Positions 53,734-64,000 of a stretch of DNA of 64,000 bases are shown here, piece after piece. The notes under the pieces were generated by a model that was not told the origin of the DNA, made no database searches, and saw nothing but the letters and a program-made list of their open reading frames with translations. Made by a program: the position numbers and the translations under genes. Source of the DNA: Dactylorhiza incarnata (lineage: Eukaryota; Streptophyta; Magnoliopsida; Asparagales; Orchidaceae); contig JAWHQI010000263.1 in NCBI GenBank assembly GCA_033032865.1, positions 3,373,501 through 3,437,500 on the forward strand, given 5' to 3'. The first letter of the stretch is position 1. Every line of letters starts with the position of its first letter.

Positions 53734-55647
53734 TGTTGGGAAAAACATCGTCTGGATTTATCTTATAAATTATGTAAAAGTGATTTCATCATCTAGGATT
53801 AATTACTCATGTTGTATAGTGAGCGTAATATGGTCATTAGAAGTCCTAGGATGTCACACTCACATTAGGGTGTCAAAGACCAGTCCAAAAGAGTGCATAA
53901 ATTCAGTTGAGTTAATTCTAAGTCGACTAGAAGTCGACGCAGCTTCAAGTCGAAGTAACTTCAAATAGAAGTAGGGATAACTCAGACTGGTAGTCAATGC
54001 ATCAGTTGAAGTCGACTCAACGTCGAAATATACTCGGCGCAGAAGGCAGAGTCAGTCAAAGCAATATTGAAGTCGACGCAACTTCGAATTACAGTCGACG
54101 CGGAAGGAAGAGCTCAGAGTCTAGGCTTTCATCTCGACGGATACGTCGATAAGGATTCGACGCAACGTCGATATCATAGTTCATTTCAAAGCTGAAGAAG
54201 ATTTTGAAGCAGCTTCTACTAGAACTCAGAGGTGCGTAGATAAGAAGGCAGATGTATTCGAGGCAACGTCGAATACAGACACAGAATTAGAATACTTCAT
54301 GTATTCTATTCTGAAGCTCATTCAGAGGATATAAATGGAAGTTATTTGAATTCCAACAGGTCATCCACAATCAAGAATGGAAAGAAGAATTCCAGAGATA
54401 CAATAAAGATATATTTGGATGTTATTCAAAAAGGTTTGGACGGGCTGCCAACAGAAATGGAAAGAGAACAATTCTACCTCTTGGATATTCCTACTAGGGA
54501 AATAACAAAAGAGGAAAGGAATTTATCATGATTCGACAGAAGAATAAGGAAACAGAGGAAGAGAAGAAAACAACGACAATCTTAGAGAGTTTTTTACAAA
54601 GCTTCTTCTTCTTCCTTCTTCCACCATACAAGCAGATATACAGCAAAATACAAAAACGGATCTTCCGATACTGGTTTCTTCTCTCTGGTGCAACAAACTG
54701 AAAGCACTAGACAAAAGCTTAACAATCATTTTCTTCTTCTTACAAAGGATTAATCGTATACAAGAACCAGTCCACTAGCAGTGCCAAGAATCCTCAGAGA
54801 AATTTGTTGAAAGAGGATTCAAATCAGAAGACTTGCTTCTTCTTCTACTCTACTCTTACTCTTTCTTTCACCTTCTGTAAATTGAGTAAAGAGTTCTTAG
54901 AATCCCTCTTCAAAGGATTCAGTGGTTCAAGATCTCCTTATCAAAAGATCTAGTTTGGTTCTAAGAGTCTTCTTAACAAAAGACTCGGACTTTGGTTCTA
55001 AGAGTCTCCTTATCAAAAGACCCAGGCACTGGATAGTGTATTTGTTAGGGGTAAGGCTCTCCCGTACCGGTGGGCAATACCACTGCTCAAATACCGCACC
55101 ACGCGAAGCAGTCCACGGCAATGATCCAGAGTGGCCCCCAATCTGGAGCCCCTAACAGGGCCACGGCCCCCACACCCCAACCCGTCTCCAGGACCAGTTT
55201 AATCACTGGCGGGTTGTTGAGGTCGGGGCTTGAACCCCCGACCTCCTTGATAAGGAGCCTTCAACACGGCTCTCATCACCAACTGAGCCGCGGCAAGGAA
55301 AAAAGCACAGGAAGGTAAAAGCACAGGAAGGTATTTGAGCAGTGGTATTGCCCACCGGTACGGGAGAGCATTACCCCTAACAGTATTCCTACCAAAATGG
55401 TAGAAGAGTGGAGTACCCATATTTTGAGGAACCACTATAAATTATGTCTCATCTGCGATGTGCTAATTCTTTGTGATGTCCCATTTTTGTTTTACTGTGT
55501 TTATTTTATTGTGGATTGGTATTTCTGAATGCATAGTTGTTAGGATTATTATTGTTCTGTGCACTTATTTTGTTAAAAGTTTTAAATCTTTATTCAACCC
55601 CCCCCCCCCCCCCCCCTCTGGAGAATACTCAAAGGACTCACTGTGCA
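53734..55647 (+). repeat. SIRE-like copia solo LTR in Athila B
   Basis: Begins TGTTGGGAAAAACATCGTC and ends with a TTATTCAACCCCCC tract, TCTGGAG and ACTCACTGTGCA, the style of SIRE/Maximus LTRs. Many GTCGACGC/TCGACG motifs at 53920-54270. Flanks are CCTTT and CTTTT, a near-perfect 5-bp duplication. Athila coding sequence resumes on the right (VPF on the left side, then FTFIGTYL). It holds the 340-bp inverted-end element. The poly-C run at about 55598-55618 is a likely sequencing or assembly weak spot. Confidence 0.72.
55043..55382 (-). mobile_element. 340-bp element with 53-bp inverted ends and tRNA-like core, TSD GTATT
   Basis: The left end TGTTAGGGGTAAGGCTCTCC ... CTCAAATACC is repeated in inverse at the right end with one mismatch in 53 positions. 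Exact GTATT duplications flank it (55038-55042, 55383-55387). In minus sense the centre has pol III-type internal promoter boxes: A box CGGCTCAGTTGG near 55292 and B box GGTTCAAGCCC near 55233, with a hairpin CTCC-TTATCAA-GGAG between. It fits no single class: TG...CA ends and a 5-bp TSD are LTR-like, the tRNA core is SINE-like, and the inverted ends are transposon-like. Confidence 0.75.
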
Positions 55648-55699
55648 CTTTTACCTTCACTTTCATAGGTACCTACCTATGAATATTCACCTCCACTAT

Positions 55700-56640
55700 T
55701 CCGACAGAGAACAAAGAAAATATATGATAGGGCTGAAGTGTCTAAAGTTAGAAAATTCTCAAAAATTCTAGGTACTTTCAAGAAGCTGCGAATCAACATT
55801 ACATTTTCAATGCATTAGAATAGATGCCAGGTTATGCCAAATTTACAAAAGGCATTTTATCTGATTTGAAGATTATGAGATAATCTCACTTACTAAAGAA
55901 TGTAGTGCAGTTATCTTGCAAAAGCTACCTCCGAAATTGAAAGATCTTAGTTTTATGGAAATTAATCCTTCAATAGAGTTTTATGTGATCTCAGTGCAAT
56001 CGTCAATTTGATGGTGTTATCTATTTTACAGAAGTTAAGGTTAGCAAAGCCCACTATTGTGACTTTATAATTAGTTGCTCATTCCTTAACATATTCATGG
56101 GGTATTGGGGTGTGGTTGAAGATGCTCTCGTTAAGATAGTCAATCTAATTCTTCCTGCAGACTTCATTTTTTTTAGAAATGGAAGAAGATTCGGTAATTC
56201 TTATTATCCTTAGGATACCCTTCCTGGTTATAGATCTTTGTTTTATGGAAATTAATCCTTCAATAGAGTTTTATGTGATCTCAGTGCAATCGTCACTTTG
56301 ATGGGGTTATCTATTTTACAGAAGTTAAGGTTAGCAAAGCCCACTATTGTGACTTTATATTTAGTTGCTTGTTCCTTAACATATTCATGGGGTATTGGGG
56401 TGTGGTTGAAGATGCTCTCGTTAAGATAGGCAATCTAATTCTTCCTACAGACTTCATTTTTTTTTAGAAATGGAAGAAGAATCGGTAATTCCTATTATCC
56501 TTAGGATACCCTTCCTGGTTATTGGACGCACATTCATTGATGTTTTGAAATGAGATCGAGTGATGCAAGTTCATGATCAAAAGGTGACATTTAATGTTCT
56601 TAAAGCAATGAAATATCCCTTTAATATCGAACTAGCTTCT
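55700..56640 (+). pseudogene. Athila-like protease region (element B)
   Basis: FSKILGTFKKLRINITF, SLTKECSAVILQKLPPKLKD, DLSAIVNLMVLSILQKLRLA, TDFIFLEMEEESVIPIILRI and IGRTFIDVL match, in order, the protease stretch of Athila; the aspartic motif DLGASINLM has become DLSAIVNLM. A tandem duplication doubles the central part. Pol is missing beyond VTFNVLKAMKYP. Confidence 0.82.
55942..56521. repeat. 290-bp tandem duplication in the Athila B protease relic
   Basis: AGATCTTAGTTTTATGGAAA at 55942 recurs as AGATCTTTGTTTTATGGAAA at 56232, and the copies stay alike to ACCCTTCCTGGTTA. Differences are a few single bases. Confidence 0.93.
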
Positions 56641-56999
56641 CTTTCACCAAACCCACAATGTGCTTACCTTCTGAAGATAAGGCAAAAACGTAAAGAGTGG
56701 GGGGCAAGAAAAGGATAACACCATCAATTTGACTTTATCATTTCCACTTTCAATGGCTAGTAAGTTTAATTTTTTACATTTTGACAGCAATTTCTAAGTA
56801 TTATAATTTAAATATTTTTCTAATGAAGAGTCTATAAATGAATCCACCTTTTTTATTAATTTTCATTGCATGTAGAATAAAAGAAAAAAAATCTTCAAAA
56901 ACTCTCTCCCCACTTTCTCTCTCTACTTGTGAGCTCGAGCAAGGAAAAAAGCACAGGAAGGTAAAAGGAAGAAGAAAAAGAAGCAATCATTTCCAATTC

Positions 57000-59080
57000 A
57001 AAGGGAAATGAAATGAAACTAAACTCCATTAAGGTGAAATCAGATCTAGTTCTAATAATCTTCCTTCTTATTCAATCATCTCTAAATCAGAATCCCTGGA
57101 GGCTGGAACAATCCCCAACGTGTGATCAAGCTCCAATAAAATACTTCTAATGCTGAAGAACTAGGTTTTGCTATTAAACTCATAGGAGCGGTCCATATCG
57201 ATAATCTTAATATCTAATTTTTGTTTTAAGAATTGTGAAACATGTACTCTCTTAATTTAATCAGATTGCATTCTAAAACTATGCCTTGAAAGCCTTCCAA
57301 CAAAATTCAATTCACCCTGATCCTTGAATCAAAGTGGTGGAGAATTCACCCCTTTATACTCGTTCCTTTATCCTTTATCATTGTATTTAGGTAAAAAAAG
57401 CATTCATAGATTATGTACTATGTTGAGAAAAAGATCCTGCAGTAACTTGTCCCAAAATCGGCTCACCTTCTTAAGTTCTCATTTGTTCTCCGCATTCCAT
57501 TAACCGTGTGAAGCTAATTTGCAAACATGAACAACGCCAACTCTAAATTGCATGTTTTCAACACCCCTGATTCTCTAACCAACATTGACAGCAAGCCATA
57601 TATTCCTGCAGTGCACCAGTCGATGTTGTATCTGGATGGCATCATGGAGTTTGGGTCTATGGTATATTTTATCTTCAAAACCAGATCTAGGCTCGAACTT
57701 CTCTTCACCATGGCTACATAAGGCAAATATGTAAGTGTGCAGCCATCAAAACACAAATTGTCACATTAAGATGAAGCCACTTGAAACATTTTACTTGTTC
57801 TTTTCATTTTTCATTTCATGCTATTTTCCAATAGAGATGAGTTGCATCCTCTTTATGTTTTTTAGTCTCAAGTCCAATCAAAGATCAAGTTATGGCAATT
57901 GAGTTCAAGACCAGAGACCTAATCTAAGCCCAAGTCCTCACATCCCACAAACTTTACCTCCTCTACATATAAGACATAATTGCACACCGGATTCCTGAGC
58001 TCAAATCACTCACGCGAGTTCAGGGATTCTTTCCACACATGGCTTCAGATCCTTCGCATTGGATGTCAGCCTGTTCGCGTGATTTCTGGATGTTCTGAGT
58101 TCATTGATGTTAATACCTCCCTTGATTTTGTCACCAACTCTATACGAGTGAATTCCTCCCAGCCTACCACTAACCCAATGCGCAGACTCCATATACGAGT
58201 AAAACTGAGTCTTCATTAGGGTTCTAAAATTCTATAAATTTGATTCAAAATTTGCAAGCGGAGTCACAGACTTTTTTAATAATAAAATTTCTTTCACTTG
58301 TGGTTGAATGATCAAGTCTTTTACATTCTCCTCGAGGTCTTCCACTCTTTCAAGATGTAGACTTTTCTTGGTACATGTGATAGACTTGGCAGCTCCTTGC
58401 TTTGACGGTCATTGAACTCTCTATTTTTTTTCTACTTTACTAACATTGATTGTAAGAGTATGACTGCAGTTTTATCAAGTTAAACACAGTTAGAATTCTC
58501 TAAATTTACTGCAAAATAATTCATTCATTACATAATTTCTACTAATCAGGATTTCTAGTTCTATTCATAGACAAAAAGAAAACTTTCCTTGCAACAGTTT
58601 TTTTCGTGACTTTGATTCTATATCTAAAGTATCTATAATTACTATAATTAAAAGATTTTTCATTTGTGAATTTCTTCTCAGTATCTCATGAATTCATAAA
58701 TATTATTTAATTCTGCACTAGAAACCTAACTCTAAAATATCCTGCAACAAATTTAGTACCAAACCTTAAGTTTGCATTATGATGACATGTAAACTAGGAT
58801 TGGGACTCAATCGCATGGTAACTTAGCGCATGGTAACTTAGCACATGATGTAGAACTATAATTGGGAGTCAGTAACATGGTAATTACTAATTAGAATATC
58901 AACAAAAAGGTCATCGTACAAATATTTTGTAAAATCAACTAATATAAGAACTTTATTAAATCAATTAATTTATGACATGAGGCATATTAAACATAGGCTT
59001 GATACTGTTGAAAATAAATAAAATTTGAGACCTACTTTAGATCACCGACCGCAGTCTTCCTGTTAAGGATGTTCTAAATG
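57000..59080. other. No gene identified; AT-rich
   Basis: Short ORFs (57527-57721, 57980-58219) have no recognisable domain. A 14-base duplication GCGCATGGTAACTTA / GCACATGATG-type lies near 58830. Probably the far end of Athila B and intergenic DNA. Confidence 0.35.
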
Positions 59081-59457
59081 GTTTTGTAATACCGTGGCTC
59101 ATATTATTAAGTGTCTTAAGAAAGAAAACTTTAGATGGACAAATTTTGTTTATCTTTTACTGATATAAAGGAAAAAACTTACAAATTTTTATTACTAAAT
59201 CTTAATAAATTGTTTGGGGTTTTTTATGATGCTATTGGAGCACGTATTTGATGAGTTTTAAATCAAGAAGGGCACTGTATTACTTATTTTAGTGGAAAAT
59301 TAAAAGAGGTTAGCCAAATATTCTATGTTCTGCAAAATCTTAGATAATGGAGAAATTATTATTGCTTAGAGAGTGTATTTGATATTAAGATCATCAAACC
59401 TTTAATTATCTAAATATACAAGGCATTTGAATGCTAAATGGGTACAATATTTGCAAG

Positions 59458-60325
59458 GGGAAATTTTTGTGTCCGAAGCCCGGTTACAAATCTGGGTCCG
59501 GGACTTACCGATGGGCGACACGTGTCCATCATTTATTATTAAATTAATATTCAATTTTACGGTATTTCTCCTTCCCGCCCACACAACCCGCCATTTTCGT
59601 TCCTTTCGTCGTCGTCGACACCTCTTCTATTCCCCTTCTCTTCCTCCATTCGACCTCCTGGAATCCTTTTCGAGATTTCCTGCTGCACGCATAAATTCCT
59701 TTGATCGAGCTCAGAAGTTCTTCGTCTAGGAGAAGCACTGTTCTTCTCCGGTGGAGCACCTTCATCAAAATGACACGGGTATTGAAATAAAACACCGAGA
59801 GGATAGGAAGTTGACTCTGCTACCCTTTGACATTAATGAATATCTGTTTATGCTTAAAAAATCGTAAAGCTAGCTAAATATGAAAGGGGCATCTGAGATG
59901 TCAAACACTATATCTAAGATGTAAAATTCTACATCTCAGATGTAAAATTGGACATCTGAGATGTAGAATTTGACATCTCTGATGTTATTTCGAAATGAAA
60001 ATCTGAGATTTCGAAACTATACATCTCGGATGTCATTTAGAAATATCAGCTGCCTAACTTGCGGCCTCAAGAAGTAGTACCTTATGCTTACTCGCCGGCG
60101 AGGAGCAACTCCGGCGGCGGGTGGAGTTGGAGCCCTGAGATGTCGCTGCGACTTGGCTGAGAACTGAGAAGTATCGGAGAAGCCGCTGCGCCCTCTTAGC
60201 GCCCTAAATTCCTTAAAACGGTTCGGTTTTTTAATATTAATTTAATAATAAAAGATGGACACGTGTCGCCCATCGGTAAGTCCCGGACCCAAATTTGTAA
60301 CCGGGCTTCGGACCCAAAAATTCCC
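59458..60325. mobile_element. Mutator-like element, possible Pack-MULE
   Basis: 868 bp with long inverted ends (about 95 bp; GGGAAATTTTTGTGTCCGAAG left, GGGAATTTTTGGGTCCGAAG right in inverse) flanked by 9-bp repeats ATTTGCAAG and ATTTGCATG with one mismatch: the Mutator duplication size. No transposase. The interior has two GC-rich stretches (59575-59760 and 60085-60205) unlike the surroundings and unlike the ends, as expected for captured host gene pieces, separated by an array of short palindromes. It splits a gypsy RNase H relic whose frame continues on both sides. Confidence 0.85.
59887..60036. repeat. Array of ACATCTNAGATGT palindromes
   Basis: About seven copies of a 12-13-base palindrome (GCATCTGAGATGT, ACATCTCAGATGT, ACATCTGAGATGT, ACATCTCGGATGT and others) spaced roughly 20-25 bases apart with AAAATT-type spacers, inside the Mutator-like element. 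Confidence 0.85.
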
Positions 60326-61443
60326 ATTTGCATGAGTACAATTTTGTTCCAAATATGTTAGAATTCAGAGTACACTAGGTGATACTTAAGTAGAGTTGCA
60401 CTTAATTTCCACACAATGGAAACTACGGTGGTCGGCTTTAATTACATAATGTATGATTATTATTCTTGTAAAGACTTTATAAACTTATTCTGATTTAGTT
60501 ATGGATTCTTATTTATTTAAAGGAACCGACTTGTGTATATCTGATTCATCTTTGCATGATTTCTTTGTTCTTGAATTACATGCTCGTGATATTGTAACTA
60601 GTGGGTCATTTTGATGGGGATAAAATAATTTTAATGACTAAGGATGGATATGTAGCACTCATGTCAAATTGCTAAATGAAAAAGAAATAATATTGGATTA
60701 GCTAATCCATTACAAATTCCCTATAAGCCATGGGAAGATGTTGGCATGGATTTTGTCCTGGTATTACCATGAATGTTTTGAAAACATGATTCTATTTTGT
60801 TGTGGTGGATCCATTTTCATAAATAACTCACTTCACTCCATGCTATAAAACTGATGATGATTCACAAATAACAAATCTATACTAATGAAGTAGTTCAATT
60901 GCATGCATTATCATATCCAAGTGTAATTAAAAATTGGGAACTAAGTTAAAATTTTGAACTTCTATCACTCGCAAACTAATTAACAAACTTAAATAGAAAA
61001 TTAAAGTTTGGTGATTTGTTAAGGTGTATGATAATGAAAAAACGTTTAGTTGGGATTTGATATTTCCTAGCCTGACTTTGCATAAATTCGTCCACTAGGC
61101 CTACTAGTAAGAGTGATAGTCACAGGATTTCAATAGAAAGCGGATAGATTTAATGAAGCTTCCCGTTGAGTCTAGAACTAATGATAATATATGCACTGTT
61201 TGCAGAAAATGTCGGCAGAAGGGTAATTGTTAATTATTATAATTAATTATAAATGCACTTCAGATATGAGTAAGAAATATGTGAAACTCAATACAAGTGA
61301 TAAGGTAATGATCGTCAAAATGCTGCAAGGTTCCCCACAAAAACCTCTAGGAATCAATTATTAGAAAAAGTGTACTTTATAGTCATAGAATGATCTGTCA
61401 TAAATGCTAATAAATTGGATAATCTTGAAAATTCTACTATTAA

Positions 61444-61909
<466 letters not shown>

Positions 61910-62243
61910 GACCACTGATAAAAATTGCTTCAAGTCCATTTCCATGAGAAAAAGAAAAGAGCTTCACATCAAATTTCCCTCGAAGGTTAATTTACTCAGA
62001 CAGCAGAAACAGGACACGACCACGCGCAACAGAAATAAAAAGCATATACTGTCATAATGAACAAAAAAAATAAGTATTGTCATACTTCTACGTCTTCGAA
62101 CGATCTCATGCTACTGACGAAATTCAGCTAGACAGAGGGGATGGGGAAAGAAGATATCGCAAGAAGAGGAAGAGAATGAAGATCTTTAACTATAACATCC
62201 GATAAATTCAAACTCTTAATCAAACGAACAATTGAAAACCTAC

Positions 62244-62475
62244 CGGAAGAAGAATTTTCCGGGTTCTTTCTCTTGCCGGATGCCTTGACAATTACAGTTC
62301 CTCGCCTCCCCGAAACCCTAACCTCCAAAATCCCTGTAGGCCGATCATTTCCCACTTGGATGTCAACGGACCTCCACTGCGATCTCTGCCTGGTCACCAT
62401 TAAGCCCATCTCCTGCCCCTTCCCGGCCCACCATGCGAGACCTCCTGCTTTCGTATTTAGAGCCAAAACATCCAT
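62244..62475 (-). CDS. First coding exon of an unrecognised gene
   Basis: ATG at 62475 opens MDVLALNTKAGGLAWWAGKG, then MVTRQRSQWRSVDIQVGNDR, PTGILEVRVSGRRGTVIVKA and SGKRKNPENSSS, ending one base into a codon at a good donor (TTCCG then GTAGGT). The sequence upstream is GC-rich and looks like a 5' UTR (62480-62680). The exon has no defect and the composition of a real protein (Gly/Arg-rich, possibly organelle-targeted), but I cannot name a family. The next exon should lie leftward, beyond the transposon and psaB debris, and was not recognised, so the gene may be truncated or have a large intron. Confidence 0.55.
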
Positions 62476-63717
62476 GCTGATCCTCGTCTCCCTCCTCTGA
62501 TATTGTCACAGCGGGCTAATTCGAAACTGTCTGCAATGGAGAGAGAAGGATATGAAAGATATGAGGGGCGACTGGCGAGGACGGAGAAGCAGAGTGGGGA
62601 GAACTGAGGAAGGGTGCAGTCACCGTGGGTGAGCATTATAGAATGTTTGTCGCCGGCTATTGCTGGACGACAGGGACGGGTAGGTGTCCCTGTAGGTACA
62701 AGCCTAACCATATTCTGTATTACGCCGAATAATATTTTTGGCAGAAATGAATCAGTCCCTAAATTTTTACTGTGTTTAATATTTTTGGCAAAATTGAATA
62801 TCAGCTCCTAATAATTTGTGTGGTGATATTATTTGTACATTACAATTCGCTATTAGCACACCATAAATCAATTTAAAATTTTCTTTTTTTAACTTAAAAC
62901 CTAATAATCGTACCTCATCTTTTTCAATGCCGATCCTCCCGTGGTCTTCTTCTCCGATCTTTTTTTAAAATTTGTCCTTAAATTTTTCATTTTGTTTTAA
63001 ATCAGCCCTTAGAAATTTTATTTTAAGTTTTTGAACGAAAAAGTATGACGTGGCAAATAATTTATGTGAAAAAATATGATATGACAATGACAAGGAGAGA
63101 TAAAATTATCATTAATGACAGGAGTCATATAAAATAGGCAAAAATGCAAGATCAGTCTCTAAACTTTGATTGCTTTTTAATATCAGTCATTGAACTTTCA
63201 AAAAGGTAAAATCAATCCTTCAACTATTAAAACTACATAAAATCGGTCCTAGAAGCTCTTTTCGTCAGCCATTAAACCAAAAAAAAATATTAACAGTTTC
63301 CGTTAGCCATTATAGCAGAAAAAAGATTAAATTAATTCAACTATTCCGTCAGTCATTAAAGTAAAAAATACATTAATTGAGTATTCATAAAAAAGTCACA
63401 ACCATAAAAAACCTACCAGTTTCCCAAAATACAATTGCATACATAAAAAAAGTCTCCCAAAAGCCATAATACAGTATTTGTATCAAGCCATCACATACAT
63501 AAAAAACCATAATAATAAGAAGTCGATGTACAAAATACAATTGTCAGTCTCCCAAAATAAGTCTTAGCATTCATAAAAAAGTCACATCCTCCACGTATCT
63601 TGAAATATAGTTTTCTCCCAAAATAAGTTACAGCCTGCAAAACCAAAGACAATGTGTTACTAAAGTATATGATGAAATGTAACGTATAACGTAATTAAAA
63701 ACATTCAAGTTGAATAA
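62476..63717. other. Presumed 5' UTR/promoter, then AT-rich intergenic
   Basis: 62480-62690 is GC-rich and would hold the 5' UTR and promoter of the minus-strand exon. From 62740 on the sequence is AT-rich with phrases such as AAATCAGCCCTTAG, ATCAGTCTCTAAACTTTG and ATCAATCCTTCAACT, a composition common in plant MITE-like repeats, but no ends were fixed. Confidence 0.4.
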
Positions 63718-64000
63718 TTACTTGTCATGTTGGACACCCTCTTTGTTATGTCCGGAAATATCGCATTTGGAGCATCTAATTATCACATTTTTACGACTTA
63801 TTCTAGTTGGTTTTTTCCTCAGCAACATCAACATTTCTTTTTTTTGCCGTCCAGGAGCTCTTCGAAGAAGAGGCGGAAGAATCTGAGTGTTCTCTACCTT
63901 TGGCCATAGATTGGGTTCATTTGTGGGCATGATGACATGATTATCACATGTAATGTAGGTGGACTTCTTGAAGCATTCATGCACATAGTCGTGTTTATTG
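63718..64000 (-). pseudogene. MuDR-type transposase, 3' end, partial at the window edge
   Basis: The frame runs in from the right edge: NKHDYVHECFKKSTYITCDN, PTNEPNLWPKVENTQILPPL, LRRAPGRQKK and RCSKCDISGHNKEG, ending at 63718. This is the C-terminal part of plant MuDR/mudrA transposases: the Y-x-x-CF-K-Y-x-x-Y end of the SWIM finger region, the W ... PPxxRRxPGRxKK linker and a CCHC knuckle. The knuckle lacks its last Cys (GHNKEGV where GHNKRTC is usual), which suggests decay. The rest lies outside the window. Confidence 0.78.

Larger units (their letters stand above)
51982..57000 (+). mobile_element. Athila-like gypsy element B, strongly decayed
   Basis: PBS-like sequence at 51982, gag relic (52600-53640), protease relic (55700-56620) and then sequence with no pol. 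It is interrupted by a SIRE-like solo LTR at 53734-55647. No 3' LTR was found; the end is approximate. Confidence 0.65.

Noticed and set aside
53681..53968. 95-codon ORF starting MKRVMIKKMF
   Set aside because: It crosses the junction between the Athila gag relic and the SIRE-like LTR, so it is a chance fusion.
55220..55300. A functional tRNA gene
   Set aside because: A and B boxes and an anticodon-like loop are present, but the acceptor stem does not pair and about 10 extra bases lie between the D arm and the anticodon arm. It is tRNA-derived only.
55598..55618. Poly-C run as a biological signal
   Set aside because: A C tract is normal near the end of SIRE-type LTRs; its exact length is likely unreliable sequence.

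Overview
The window is nuclear DNA from a flowering plant with a repeat-rich genome. The evidence is spliced exons of a plant chloroplast-type gene (UPF0301/DUF179), plant-specific retrotransposon lineages (Athila-like, Reina-like and Tekay/Galadriel-like gypsy elements, SIRE-like and other copia elements), Tourist-, hAT- and Mutator-type DNA elements, and a plastid psaB fragment inserted in the nucleus. The species cannot be named from sequence alone. Most of the 64 kb is transposon in successive states of decay; host coding sequence is a small minority.

Layout. 1-4.1 kb: exon-like ORFs at the left edge, a gypsy gag scrap, then satellite-like arrays (32-bp minisatellite, 44-45-bp repeats, palindromic GC-rich repeats, 35-bp repeats) in LTR-like DNA. 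4.9-10.8 kb: a structurally complete minus-strand Ty1/copia element (two LTRs, PBS, PPT, TSD GCGGC) inserted in a Tourist-like MITE (TSD TAA). 12.3-12.8 kb: last exon of a coiled-coil protein gene. 14.2-17.1 kb: probable Tekay/Del-type solo LTR. 20.3-23.1 kb: two clean exons of a UPF0301 gene, with two MITEs in the intron. 24.3-26.4 kb: gypsy gag relic and a deleted hAT element with TSD GTCCTAAT. 29.8-40.1 kb: two related gypsy elements on either side of a copia relic; both keep Gag and the integrase C-terminus/chromodomain but carry an unrecognised Pro/Asp-rich ORF where protease, RT, RNase H and the integrase core should be.

41.5-57 kb is a nest. A decayed Athila-like element (gag and protease, pol deleted) holds a 2.5-kb Reina-like deletion derivative (TSD TATGG) and an oppositely oriented 2.4-kb gypsy deletion derivative (TSD CATAG). 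It runs through one LTR into a second decayed Athila-like element, which holds a SIRE-like solo LTR, which holds a 340-bp element with 53-bp inverted ends and a tRNA-like core (TSD GTATT). 59-61.5 kb is a gypsy RT/RNase H/integrase relic split by an 868-bp Mutator-like element that may be a Pack-MULE and ending at the psaB fragment. 62.2-62.5 kb is a first exon of an unrecognised gene, and the right edge enters the 3' end of a MuDR-type transposase gene.

Functionally the host genes visible are partial: UPF0301 (two 3' exons), the coiled-coil exon, the 62.4-kb first exon and weaker exon-like pieces at 0-0.6 and 40.2-41.0 kb. No element encodes a fully intact polymerase, so any recent movement of the deletion derivatives would need enzymes supplied from elsewhere. 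The best candidate for something undescribed is the polymerase-less chromovirus family at 30-40 kb and its repeated F-x-x-x-PP-x-E/D-PPD protein; the palindromic tRNA-containing element at 55.0 kb is second.
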